Source: Lamellibrachia columna | Lineage: Eukaryota > Annelida > Polychaeta > Sabellida > Siboglinidae | Assembly: GCA_963662155.1 (NCBI GenBank) | Contig: OY759267.1 | Coordinates: 33,770,976 to 33,834,975, forward strand | Direction: 5' to 3' | DNA: 64,000 bases | Shown here: piece by piece, positions 43,672-53,990 of the stretch | How the letters are laid out: every line of letters starts with the position of its first letter | Position numbering within the stretch: the stretch's first letter is position 1 | Position numbers and translations under genes: made by a program | The notes under the pieces: model-generated | Told to the model about the DNA's origin: nothing | Database searches by the model: none | Seen by the model: the letters and a program-made list of their open reading frames with translations, nothing else

Positions 43672-43848
43672 CTCCTCTTGCTGTGGATAATACCAAGGCC
43701 GTCATCGTCGTCAGGTGGCAATAGTTTGCGTGCCTGCCACCACTCATCATCACTGGCATTGGTGACATGGAGAATGTCACCATACTTAAATGCCAGGCAG
43801 TGACTGGACAGACCAGTGTCTTTACTCGGGTCGTAGTCAAACAACGCC
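43672..43848 (-). CDS. dlg: dlg SH3 domain exon
   Basis: Acceptor TACTGTTGTTCAG and donor GTAAGT bound 177 bp. With the AG carried over from exon 44789-44890 it reads [40 protein letters not shown] and [20 protein letters not shown]. These are the ALYDY-like, GDIL and WWQAR landmarks of the MAGUK SH3, nearly identical to invertebrate Dlg ([18 protein letters not shown]). IIHSKRR replaces IPSKRR. The SH3 of MAGUKs packs against the GK-like domain at the cell membrane and synapse scaffold. The frame is open and phases match on the 5' side. Confidence 0.95.
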
Positions 43849-44048
43849 CTGAACAACAGTAGTAATGTGTGAGGAACGTAGATCTATTTCAACAACACAG
43901 TTACAATTACATTCAATATGCTCTATCTAATACATGGGTGCAATACTGATTATCATATTGTGTCCCATACAGATGGAACTGGTTATTTATGTCATGACGA
44001 GTTTATTGCATGTGAAATGAGTTTTTAGTATACAGCGAAATGTTTCGA

Positions 44049-44700
44049 AATATTTCCAACAGACTTAACACTAACAGGGAGTGAGTTCCACAGAGTCGGT
44101 GCAGCAACTGAAAAAGCACTAATCCCAACATTTGTCTTAACACTGGGAACAAAAAGTAGATTAGAATTAGATGATCGAAGCTGTCTGAGCTGTCTTGCAG
44201 GAGTGAGCAGTGAATGTAAATATGCTTGTTGCTTGAATCATAGTGCTCGATACGTAATCGTACAGATCTTAAAAATGATGCGACATCAGACAGGAAGCCA
44301 ATGCAATGTTTTAAGAAGTGGTAATGAGTGAGAGAAACAAGGCGACCAGTGAAACTAGTGCCAAACAACTTTGCACACACTGAAGTTTTAAGATGTCCTT
44401 GAGAGCAATATTATGATAAAGGGAATTGCAATAGTCTATTCTACTGCTAATAATAGTAGTTGCAATAGTTTTGGTGACATCAAATGACATATATCGTCAA
44501 ATACAATGAAGATCACGAATGTGATAAAAGCAGCAACAACAAGTTTGTGAAATATGCTGTCTAAAATCTGAATTACTATCAAAGTTGACTCCTAAATTTC
44601 GTGCTGAAGATGGCCAGTGTAAAATTTTGGCTCAACATAGATGTAGTGAAAAAAAGTTTACCATGCTGCTTGTGTGAATAATAAGAAACTGTTTTATTTG
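44049..44700 (+). repeat. Dispersed repeat, copy 1
   Basis: Shares ACTTAACACTAACAGGGAGT, GAGTTCCACAGAGTCGGTGC and following phrases with copies at 45205-45345 and 61575-61840, all on the plus strand. Frames have stops; I do not recognise a protein. Confidence 0.7.
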
Positions 44701-44788
44701 CATTCAGTAATTGTGCAAATCTTAAAATTACAGACAGATGTGGTGTAGCACAAACATGACACCTGTGACAGATGTCATGACAGTGTAC

Positions 44789-44890
44789 CTGACATAGAGT
44801 GTCCTCTTCTGTGTCATCTTCAGGCTCCTGGTACTTGTGTTCATCATTTGTTCCCGCAGGTCCTGAATCTTTGACTCAAGCTGTTGTACT
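44789..44890 (-). CDS. dlg: dlg exon between PDZ3 and SH3
   Basis: Acceptor GCTGTGTTACAG and donor GTACAC bound 102 bp. The frame reads VQQLESKIQDLREQMMNTST then RSLKMTQKRTLYVR, matching Dlg (YxRFEAKIxDLREQMMN.. TxQKRSLYVRALFDYD). It links PDZ3 to SH3. It needs two nucleotides from the previous exon and passes AG on to the SH3 exon; both fit. No lesion. Confidence 0.9.
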
Positions 44891-45204
44891 CTGTAACACA
44901 GCAGGTTAAAGGTCACACAGGGTCATATGGGTCACACATGGTCAAAGGTCACAAAGAAAAGCAATAATATTAATGAAAAAAATTCTATTGCGCCAACATC
45001 CTCAGGAACCTGAGCTCAGATGCATATCAAAATGGAAAGGTTAGGCAATCTCAAAAACGGAAGACAAATGGTTACAGTTGTCAATGCTGGGGAGTTATGG
45101 AGGGAAAGGGCAGTTGTAAAGTCAAGTTGTCTACAGGTGGAGGAATATGCTAGGGTGCTACGGAAGGAAAGGGCAGTTGTAATGTCAAGTCTTCAGATGA
45201 CACT

Positions 45205-45345
45205 GACATTGTATCCTGTTTCCTGCTGACCCAACACTAAAATGGAGTGAATTCCAAAGAGTTGGCATGGCAACCGAGAAATCCCAGTTTCTATGTTTAT
45301 TTCATCTGGGATATTACCGGTAAATCAGAACCTCCACGATACAAC
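45205..45345 (+). repeat. Dispersed repeat, copy 2 (short)
   Basis: CTGACCCAACACTAAAATGG and TTCCAAAGAGTTGGCATGGC match the repeat at 44049. Confidence 0.6.
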
Positions 45346-45709
45346 TGAAGAACTCCATCCTCGATGGCAAGGGGTGGTAGTATTACTGGACTACCCCCGG
45401 GAGATCGAAACGTGGATTTGTCAGTTTATCCCACTCCAAGTGTGGATATGTGGCTGAATCATTTGAACTTCGTTCCACTTCCTGTCTTGGTCAACGTGTT
45501 TCAGATGTGTCCGTGCCCAAAACTCCAAAGAGCATTTCCAGGAAATGCCTATCATTACCCACCTGACCAGGAACGATGAGTCCACTACCAATTAAAGTTA
45601 AGTTCCTGAATGCGAGCCAAGTAAATATAAGTTGATCTGCCAGGGGTACTGATGTAGTTAGAAGCCCCTGGTGGTGGGGATGAAGAACTCTGGTATGACA
45701 GTAGCGTAC

Positions 45710-45805
45710 ATACGATCTGGCTGGTACTGGGAGACACTGTCCACAGCATCCCCCGGTGGCCGCAGCCTACTCATGGGTTGCATTCTGTAAGTCTATGTCA
45801 TTTAC
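45710..45805 (-). pseudogene. dlg: dlg PDZ3 second-half exon with stop and frameshift
   Basis: Acceptor TTGTTTTCAG starts VNDIDLQNATHE, the Dlg PDZ3 sequence VNGVDLRNASHE, then TAG where Gln or Glu is expected, then AAA. Further on the frame continuing the homology (GDAVDSVSQYQPDR, for AGQTVTIIAQYKPEE) is the +1 frame, and only that frame gives phase 2 at the donor GTACGC, which fits the next exon. The length is 96 bp where 95 or 98 is needed. Two independent lesions thus lie within 60 bp. The preceding exon carrying the PDZ3 GLGF loop is not visible in 45806-46262. Confidence 0.85.
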
Positions 45806-46262
45806 CTGAAAACAAACAACAATCGAATTAATCATGCTCGCTAAAGTAAAAGCTGGCAACAAGTTATAATTAAGACAGATTAGCTAACTGGGTCCAACGT
45901 ACAAACACCAAAAACTAAATATAAACTCAAAGCAGACTAACTGAAACCAACAAATAACACAAGGTAGTGGGTGAAAGGAGATCGTCATGTATTTTTATTA
46001 TGTGATATCAATTAACATACATAGTATATGTATAAAACCACACATAAAAGTACTCCCTAATACTATATTAAGTCAACAAAATAAAAAAGTACAATTTCTG
46101 CACTTACATACATTGACGTCCTGACATGTGACGCAGGTTTGAAAAGAAGAAATAAAGACTACAAGATCATCAAAACCATGATTACTGTCACAAAAACTGA
46201 TTGCCCATGATCACACGGTTACATAACACCAGCAGTCAAACATTACATACAAGGACACTAAC

Positions 46263-46464
46263 TGTGGAATTGTGTCTTCCTTTGGAGATCCTGCAACGGC
46301 CGGGTAACTTGGGCTGTGGCTGACAGTGGAGGTTCTCTGCTGCTGCTGCTGTGGCTGCTGCTGTAGCTGTGGCATCTGGTGTGGTAGGTGCAGCTGTGGT
46401 GGTGGTGACTGTTGCTGCGGTGGCAGCTGTGGTTGTGGTGGTGGCTGAATGTAGTCTGTCTGGT
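46263..46464 (-). CDS. dlg: dlg PDZ2-PDZ3 linker exon, Gln/Pro-rich
   Basis: Acceptor TTCCCTGTCCACAG and donor GTTAGT bound 202 bp. It completes the Asp codon of exon 47571-47703 to give PPDQTDYIQPPPQPQLPP, then a Gln- and Pro-rich stretch (MPQLQQQPQQQQQ), then SYPAVAGSPKEDTIP. Vertebrate Dlg has PPDITTS at the same junction and EEDIPREPR at the end, so position and ends match although the centre is low complexity. CAG/CTG-type repeats (CAGCAGCAGCAGCAG) make the region prone to length change. Confidence 0.75.
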
Positions 46465-46599
46465 CTGTGGACAGGGAAGCAAGTGTCACAAGAAGTGGCA
46501 CAGACCTGCAGGGGTGCCAAGTATGTTGCACATAATGCGGTAGATCTACCACTTTTCGAGATGTGAAGATCAACTTATTAAATCACTGATTTTTCAGTT

Positions 46600-47330
46600 G
46601 CTGTGTTAAGCAACAATACTGCTCACTCAGACTGATGGAAGTCATGGTTTTCGTTTTATGCACCTGTGAGTTACTAAAAAACCATTTGTAACTACAATTA
46701 AGAATATCACGCCAGTGGTTTACTAGGATAACCTAGTTCAATACACATCTTAATTTTCATTGGCCACGTCATACTGTTACATAACCCTGTCACAAGGACC
46801 ATAGTCTGGCAATATTTGCTTCCCAAATGAAAATATATTCATATACATCTATTCATATACCTGCCAATAGGACATGGCCATGCTATTTGGATCCAAACTC
46901 AACTTATGTAACATATTTTGTCCTTTGGTAACATGCTTGTTTGAGACTTTGCTTTGGTTCTGTGTATGTTGGCCTCTGTTAATACATCACTTGTAGTCTA
47001 GGTTACCCCGATTTCAGAGAACTACACTTACCAGTTGCGCTGGTTAATATGTCGTTTGGAGAAATGACTGGAATCTCCCACCTTCAGAGCACATTTTGAG
47101 TAAGCCGCTGGCATGATATTCCTGATTTTAGTTGCACGTGATTAGATTTATTACCTATTTTAGGGGCACAGCCCCCAAAACCATGGCTTTTACTTCGCTT
47201 TAATTGGTAGCAAACCCGTTGTGGCTGGTCAGAAGGGTAATGAGGAGATATGATAGTGAATATCTGGCACCACGGTGCTTTGCTCCGCGACAGCAGGGGA
47301 AGTGTGGAATTTGTCAATTTTAGTATATGA
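46600..47330 (-). mobile_element. Copy of the element end found beside the 48.8-kb transposase
   Basis: Shares several blocks in order with 48270-48850 (ACAATTAAGAATATCA, CCAAATGAAAATATATTCAT, CACATTTTGAGTAAGCCGCT, AGCCCCCAAAACCATGGCTT). It has no transposase and may be a non-autonomous relative. Orientation was not determined with certainty. Confidence 0.6.
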
Positions 47331-47570
47331 ATTTACTTAATTCTGGAGCATTTTCTACGTGAGATGGTGATTGGGCAGTATTTTAGGAGTCAAAATAATA
47401 CACAGACAACTTTACTCAAATGTATGGATAACTTAGTGTTTCCCCAGTACCTCCAATTTTAATTTAACCTAGCTGTACTGTCTTTTGTAGGAACTACAAA
47501 TAAAGTACTTTACCTAGCAAGCACTGTATGACTCAAGGGACTAACATTCAATGATTCTGTGACCACCTAC

Positions 47571-47703
47571 CAGGAGGCAGTGTATGACTTGATGGGCTTG
47601 TGTTAAACGGCTTGGCCACTGTCAATACAACCCTCTCCAGTGTGGCCTTCAGACATTCCACGGCTTCTTTGTGCGTCACATTTGACAAGTTGACTCCATT
47701 TAC
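47571..47703 (-). CDS. dlg: dlg PDZ2 second-half exon
   Basis: Acceptor GTTATATTTCAG and donor G|GTAGGT bound 133 bp. It reads VNGVNLSNVTHKEAVECLKA then TLERVVLTVAKPFNTSPSSH, matching the PDZ2 second half (VNxxxLExVTHExAVxxLKxxxxxVxLxVAKP). The carboxylate-binding helix B His (THKEAV) is kept, so class I PDZ ligand binding is possible. It follows LLAV of the upstream exon in phase 0. Confidence 0.95.
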
Positions 47704-48109
47704 CTGAAATATAACAAAAAAGTTATCAGGGTAACACAGTCATCAACACTAACACATCAAAATGTTTCACCTTTGAAAAAAAAACAGTGACAAATTTAAC
47801 GCCTGGACATAACAAACTAGTCTTGAAATTTGTAGTTTTGTTTTACCTGTCTGGTGGCGCTACCAACCCATTTTGTCAATATGCTAGGCAACATGCTGTT
47901 TTTTGTTCATTTTACAAACAGTGAATAAAACAGTTACAATTGTTTCTCCAAAGAATCATAAAATAACCATTCAGCTCCATCATGTTTAAAGGTAAAAAGA
48001 TAAGAACCCTTAAAAACACCTTAGAAATGAATAGCTCATATTATGACATGCACAATGAACATTAGCGAAACACTGACAGATGGTGACACAATACGACACA
48101 GTAACTCAC

Positions 48110-48246
48110 AGCCAGCAATCTGTCTCTGGCAGCGAGGCGTCCATCCTGCTCTGCAGTGCACCTCTCAATGATCTTCGTCACAAAGATGCCGTTGTCTCCA
48201 GGAATGTGTTGGTTGCCAATGCCCCCAGCGATGCTGAACCCAAGAC
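48110..48246 (-). CDS. dlg: dlg PDZ2 first-half exon
   Basis: Acceptor TTGTGTGCTGCAG and donor GTGAGT bound 137 bp. After two nucleotides of a Gly codon it reads [40 protein letters not shown] then [15 protein letters not shown] is the PDZ carboxylate-binding loop, and GNQHIPGDN is specific to PDZ2 of Dlg. Conserved IGDKLLAV is ARDRLLAV here, losing the Gly-Asp turn. The upstream exon (expected to end in a Lys-Gly codon in phase 1) was not identified with confidence. Confidence 0.95.
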
Positions 48247-48266
48247 CTGCAGCACACAAGTCACTC

Positions 48267-48850
48267 ATTTAAAGGGAAACCAAAGTCATCGTTTTGGGCA
48301 CACCCACCTATAAGAGTTACTAATACATAACCATTGGCAACTATAATTAAGAACATCATGGGTGGTTTACTAGGGAAACCTTGCTGAACACACAGTATAT
48401 TATTTTCATGGGCCGCCGCGCCATACTGTTAGATAAAACCTATATCATGAGTGTCATAGTCTGACAACATTCACTCGCCAAATGAAAATATATTTGTATA
48501 CACCTATTCCTATACTTGCCAATAGGATCAAATACATTGGCCTTTACCCCGATTTTATAGAACTGCACATGCATTTATCGGTGGTGATGGTTGACATGTA
48601 AGTCTTTAGTCAACTGGAAAATTGATCAGAATCTCCAACTTTTACAACATATTTTGAGTAAACTACTGGCATGATAGTCTTGGTTTTAATTGCACATGGT
48701 TAGTTTTTATTACTTCTTTTAGGTGCATAGCCCCAAAACCATGACTTTTGTCTCACCTTAATATACACTTTGTTGACATGTCACATTGTTGTTTGAAGGT
48801 GCTGCCATGCATATGAAGTTGGTTTGCCAGTAAGAATGGTGTAGCCACTG
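48267..48850 (+). mobile_element. 5' region of a Mutator/Kolobok-like DNA transposon
   Basis: Begins TTTAAAGGGAAACCAAAGTC, ends directly before the transposase relic at 48841, and recurs at 46600-47330. A TTAA-containing edge with AAAGGGAAAC is like Kolobok ends. A possible right end of similar type (inverted AAAGGGGAACTGAAGCAATT) is at 52193-52217. Confidence 0.5.
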
Positions 48851-49705
48851 TACAGTGAATCCTGATGGCCCTGCCAAGGTGATTGATGTTGATGTGGCAA
48901 GTAACCACTGCGATGCATGCGCAAAATCTCGCAAAAAGTTAAATGATGTGCAATTCGATGTTTGGTATGACCAGTATAAAGGTGTCTGTTCAAATAACCA
49001 TGAAGGTAGTGCAGGTCAGATGGAGCCTCAAGGCATGCTTCGTGTGTTATTGATGTTAGAAGAGCAGTATAAGCTAAAGTACAGTGGGTATCTTGGGGAT
49101 GGGGACTCAAAGAGTTACTCGAGTGTTGCTAATGCTAACCCACCGGTCTATGAAGGTGTAAGTGTGGTGAAGTTAGAGTGTTGTGTGCATGTCCAGAAAC
49201 GAATGGGGAAACGGTTAATAGATAAAGTAGCCGAAATGAAGTCAAAGCCATTCAGAGAGGAGGGGAGGAGTTACAAAGGGATAGGTGGTGCAGCAGGTTT
49301 GACGAGGAAAGCCATTAGACAGATTCCGGGTCACTATGGTGGAGCCATCAGAGGTAATGTGGGTGACATGGGCAAAATGAAAATAGCAGTGATGGCCATC
49401 TGGAAGCACTGAAGGAAGGATCACAGTGATTGTGGTGACTGGTGCCCGGCTCTCAGTGGTGATGTAGACAGAGCCAACTCTCTGCCGAAGTTTGTGTTGA
49501 AGGTCATCAAAACTGTATTTGAGGCACCGAGTGATGACAGTTTGCTCTCCAAGTGCACTCATGGTGGAATGCAAAACTCAAATGAGAGCTTCCACCATTT
49601 GATCTGGAATCGCTGCCCAAAGAGTGTGTTTATGGGCAGGATGAGGTTGGAAGTAGCTGTCTATGATGCAGCCATTGTGTACAATGAAGGGGAAATGGGA
49701 AGGTT
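48841..49705 (+). pseudogene. Mutator-like transposase, broken copy
   Basis: The frame 48855-49412 has ASNHCDACAKSRKK, NHEGSAGQMEPQGMLRVL and YLGDGDSKSYSSV, then VVKLECCVHVQKRMGKRL. This is the catalytic core of the animal Mutator-like transposase family, where the Asp residues in the YxGDGDSKS box are catalytic, followed by LTRKAIRQIPGHYGGAIR. After a stop at 49412 the homology resumes in another frame with LLSKCTHGGMQNSNESFHHL and IWNRCPKSVFMGR. The N-terminal half is missing. It lies antisense in the dlg intron. At 49705 it is cut by a LINE fragment. Confidence 0.8.
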
Positions 49706-49990
49706 GCCCATATTTCATTGCCTTTATTTTCTTAGCTACCAATTCTGGAGTTACAACTAACGGACCTAAATAGTCAGATTTAGCCCCCTGAAATTTAGCA
49801 TCAGCAACTGGTAATGAACTAATATCTTCTTTGGTAAACACTGAACTGAAGTAACCATTTAGGTCTTCCGCCATTAAAAACCCCTGTGATATTATATTGT
49901 TTTGAGCCATTCTGCAATCGTGCATTACAGATTGGCCTTGTGTGGTTGGTTCCCCCACCTTTGCTGATATTTTGTCAGAGTATATAAACT
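49705..49990 (-). mobile_element. Internal LINE fragment
   Basis: Minus-strand frame MAEDLNGYFSSVFTKEDISS then LVVTPELVAKKIKAMK is the region just upstream of the reverse transcriptase in the CR1/Jockey-type LINE family, preceding the part seen at 28.8 kb. A shorter related piece occurs at 14430-14500. Confidence 0.75.
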
Positions 49991-50813
49991 AGGTCACAAA
50001 TGTTTTCATTGTATAAAAATAATGTATTTATGATGTATACATATTATTGTATTGCATTTTTCTATTTGGCTTATTATAAAGCTCGTATACAAACATACAT
50101 TTGACTTTGTTGTCTTCAGCAAACGAGCCACGGTTTCCATGTCATTAACTCTTTTGTAGGTAGCTTTGTCCCGCATAAATATTGTTTTGAGAATGAGATG
50201 ATCGGTGTACATTTACTGTTGGTTGGAACAAGTAGTGTATTGGTATGCATGATTGGTGTACGTTTACTGTCAGTCAGAACAAGTAATATTGTTACACATG
50301 ATTGGTGTACATTTACTGTCCAATCAAAACAAGTAGTCTATTGCCATTGGTACAGATGATGATGCCTTGGCTTTATAAAGATTAATTATTTCCTAAGCTA
50401 AACTACCAGTATATTTGATATGTTGTGGCATAATAATGATGTGTGTAACTGTGATATCCATGTTCCAGGTTGTATTTCCCGGTGGTAGAAGTCACTGTTT
50501 TGAGTCAATGTTTAGTCTTGGTTTCAGTCATTCTAGTTAGCCTTATTTCTTTGGTAATTGTTTTTCTATGTGAATAAACTGTTGGTATATTTTATGTTGG
50601 TCTCAATATAAATGAAATTGTGTGTAGTGACATGCCATATGCTGCAGGTAACATTTTTGTTGACAGAAGTGGGATATGTATAAGAAGGCATTCACATAAT
50701 TCAGTTATTAATATTTTCGTGGGAATTTTTGTAGTTTTCCAGGTTGTTTTTCGACCTGCTGTATACTGTGGGTGCCTCACAATTTGTCTATATCAGACTA
50801 TCAGTACACTCAC

Positions 50814-50894
50814 CTGTGTCAGGTCAATCTCCATAGTTAAACTTTCCATCAATTCAATTTGGTTCAGATTAGACATCACAGATCCTTCCCACAT
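50814..50894 (-). CDS. Candidate short exon upstream of dlg PDZ2
   Basis: An open frame from ATG 50892-50894 (MWEGSVMSNLNQIELMESLT then MEIDLTQ) ends at a good donor CAG|GTGAGT. MEIDLTQ resembles the first strand of Dlg PDZ2 (VMEIKLIKGPKG). An in-frame TAA lies 12 bp upstream of the ATG, so it could be a first coding exon. It ends in phase 0, whereas exon 48110-48246 needs phase 1, so either a micro-exon intervenes or the match is fortuitous. Confidence 0.3.
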
Positions 50895-51089
50895 CGCAGG
50901 ATGGGATTACTTGTCTTGACTTTCCTGAGCCTGAAATATAATTTGTCAGGGTTAGTTGATAGCACTAATTCCATAATTATCATAATACTTGCAAAACTGT
51001 GAACATTACATACTGTCAGTAGTTAATTATTGTTATTTAAATGATTACATTGCACCAAACAACAAGGTGTTGTGGTGTGCTACAGAGAG

Positions 51090-51225
51090 GGGTGATTACA
51101 AGTACGAATATTAATGTAATCATGATTACAGTAATTATTGCAATCACAATTACTAATGTAGTCATGATTACAATCATTATTACAATCACGATTACGGTAA
51201 CATTTAAGAATATATATATATATTC
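51090..51225. repeat. Degenerate ATTACAATCA repeat
   Basis: GTAATCATGATTACAGTAAT and close variants, followed by a short (AT)n. Confidence 0.75.
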
Positions 51226-51329
51226 ACATAATGAATTAAATAAACCCTCATGTTATTATTATTGTCATCAATGTTATTCAACACAAAATCAAACACAATA
51301 TTAAAATACAGTCACAGTACACTTCATTA

Positions 51330-52217
51330 GGTTAGATACAAAATAAAGAGAAAACTCTGCTTGCATTGCCATTGTAGTTCCGACCTCGCCCTCGGGCTAG
51401 GTAAAAGATATATGCAGAAAAAATATGATTATTAAAATGGCAATGATTCGATAACAATTGAATTACTGACCTGCTAGCTATAGGGCGAATCAATGAGTCG
51501 GCACGCAAATCATGCAATGACAGCAGACCAACATCTAGCATCTGTTTGTGCATATCACTACAAAATCATCGTCTTCGCCTTTGTACGGTGATGCAAGCAC
51601 CAACGCGGTCGGGCACACGGTGCTGCATAGCCATAGCCTAGCCCTAGCCTAGGCATGGTAGCTTCCTCGGCGTAGCATGATGACTCAACGTAAACGTGCG
51701 CAGACATCAGGATGCAATTTCTACAGGTTCACCACATCACATTACCTAGTCAGGAATCGTTGACAGTCAAAGCGCTGTTGTAATTTTTTAGTAGCAGATC
51801 TGGTAAAACTGTCACAAGCGATGCATCCATCTTGTCAACAAGTAAAAAATGGTTCTGGTATTCCGTTATCGCATATTCTCGTTGTTTAGCGTGTGTTCGA
51901 GAAGTGAGGCGTTTTCCACGATTTTTTGTGTGTTTTGTTGAAATTTCTTTAACTTTTTTATTTGGAATGAACAGAAACGTTATTTTGTTGACGTATGTAA
52001 ACATTTGTATATATAACAGAGACCCATATCTTTTTTTTCACTCCAGAATGCCTATTTACGAAATAAATCGCAAAAAATAAAAAATTTACATTGATTAGAT
52101 ATACGCAACTCAAACCACTCGTTTCGACAACAAGCAGGTATTTGTCACCATTAATGCATAGTTAGATAATATATATTTAAATATATGACATAACACAAAA
52201 TTGCTTCAGTTCCCCTT
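51330..52217. mobile_element. Possible non-autonomous DNA transposon right part
   Basis: The right edge, read inverted, is TTAAAGGGGAACTGAAGCAA, a Kolobok-like end with TTAA. The left limit is not clear. No gene was recognised; the short frames on both strands have no known similarity. Confidence 0.3.
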
Positions 52218-52329
52218 TAATCTGTAGTAAAACCCATACGGACGCTGCATTAGGTGCTGCCAACAACATGCTGTGATAGAGGTGTAAGTACCATGAGCCT
52301 AGATGGATACAGGGGCTATATAAGACTAC

Positions 52330-52574
52330 CTTCCTTCATCTGTTCTTTGATGAGGTCAGCCAGCGGTGCGGGCATACTACTCAAGTCTGCATGATACCCT
52401 GCATGCGATTCAGGTGCTGGTCCAACTTGAGCAACTTCTCGTGCATCACACGGAAACTCAGACCGAGAGCGTAGTGACACATCAAGTAGATGTCTGTCAT
52501 GAAGTTGTAGTTCGCCTCGACCACTGGTGCCACCTGCTGGCTGTCCATTGGGATGAGCCGAGTGTCGGACAGAT
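52330..52574 (-). pseudogene. UBE4A (ubiquitin chain-elongation factor E4A) exon with a frameshift
   Basis: Acceptor GTTCATCTGCAG and donor GTAGTC bound 245 bp. The first frame reads LSDTRLIPMDSQQVAPVVEA, NYNFMTDIYLMCHYALGLSF and RVMHEKLLKLDQHLNRMQ, matching the Ufd2 core of UBE4A (human: ETCLIP.. NYNLVTE.. HRLHDQMVKINQNLHRLQ). It then hits TGA, while the homology continues one frame over as SSMPAPLADLIKEQMKE (human SSPAADNLREQFERLM). A one-base loss would explain it. No other UBE4A exon was found, so it is an isolated gene piece or one with a sequence error. Confidence 0.75.
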
Positions 52575-53734
52575 CTGCAGATGAACATCAGTTATCTTAA
52601 TATTTTATAATTATTGTAAATTATGGCCATTTAAATTTTTCCCCAGGAGTAACATACTTTTATAATTGCTATATAGTTCCCTGGTGTACAAAGTTAACAC
52701 AATTAAGATATCTACCTGAAGCTTAGATAGACTATAACATGGTTGTTGCTATTTATTTCATATTCCAGGTGAATTCTAAAAAATGTTGCTATTTTTTTAG
52801 AATTAAATAGTGATATGTTAGAACAGTTTTCAATTACTGCCAGAAAATGAGTTTGAGAGTGAGAGGGCAGTGTCTGAAAAAAAAAATATTAACTGGGCCA
52901 TAGTTTCTTGCTGGCCCAGTTCCATTTGCATCAGTCCAGGTGAGATTGAAATGGCCCCAAAAAATATAAATATATGTGTAACCTTGGTGGATTTAGCTGT
53001 ATATATATTTGTTAGGCTAGTCACTAGGGGGCGCTATGCCCAGTGTCACTGCCAGTTTAACAATCTGAGCGAGTTTTAGAGAGTAGCCTGTGCAGTTTGC
53101 CCTGGGCCGTAGAAGATGACACACGTTGTTACATGCAAGCAACCTTATCTTCAAAGTTTTCACTCTGTTTTCGCAATAATCATGATACAAGTCCTTGAGT
53201 ACATAGTTTTATTTGTGTTGAAGTGACATGCATGGCATTTTTATTAGCTCACAAGCACTAAAGTCACTGCACACTTTACATAAACTTTGGGTCTGAACAT
53301 TATAGTAAACAATTATATTAGTTAAAAATATTGAAAATTAATAAACCATGCTCAATAACACTTTTACCATTTGTTGCCAACATTTTTAATAAATTATGTA
53401 AATTAGGATCCAAGATGGCCACCAAATGTAGTGTAAATAATACCGAGAAGAGTTTGCAAACACGCACACAATGTGCACATACAAAACATCATTTATTTAA
53501 TGACAAGATGATTCATACTAACTCTTGTTTATAATTATTTTTAAAATATACCTAGGTAATTATATAATTATAGTAAAGAATTACGTCAATTAAGAGATTC
53601 ATGCTAGCCAAACCTTTTTACTAGATACATTAACATCCATGGTATCAAACGAAAGAGGAAACATGGACATTTAAGAAAAACACATTTTGCATAAATTATG
53701 CAAATTGAGATCCAAGATGGCTGCCAAATGTAAT

Positions 53735-53990
53735 TTATATAAATAATACAGTTTTTATTATGTTCACAATCATCAAATTGCTGAGTGCAAGGCTTGCCAT
53801 CCCAGAGACGACAGTTGCAGTGGCAGAGCATTTCTTGTGATTGTGAATCTTTGCATTCATAAAGCATTGCAGCAAGTCATATGGCATCTTCCTGGCATCT
53901 TCTTCTGCAGAAGATGTGCTGTTGGGATGCGACATTTCCTGATTTTCCTCCTCACTCTCTGAAGCGCTATCTTCGTCCTCGTTTTCCTTG
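53735..53990 (-). CDS. Unidentified exon-like segment, acidic then Cys-rich
   Basis: After ATTTTATTTCAAG a frame reads ENEDEDSASESEEENQEMSH and ARKMPYDLLQCFMNAK. In an overlapping frame lies LYECKDSQSQEMLCHCNCRL then WDGKPCTQQF, a Cys-rich motif of the CxCxCxLxxGxPC kind seen at the N-termini of some transposon proteins. The two frames would have to be joined by a shift. A transposase remnant is my best guess. Confidence 0.3.

Noticed and set aside
35878..45805. Alternative genetic code with TAG read as glutamine
   Set aside because: The open LINE frame ends in TAG with none inside, the serpin ends in TAG, and PDZ3 also has a frameshift that a code change cannot explain.
48855..49412. A host gene nested antisense in the dlg intron
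   Set aside because: The sequence is a Mutator-like transposase core with a stop and frameshift, truncated at both ends.
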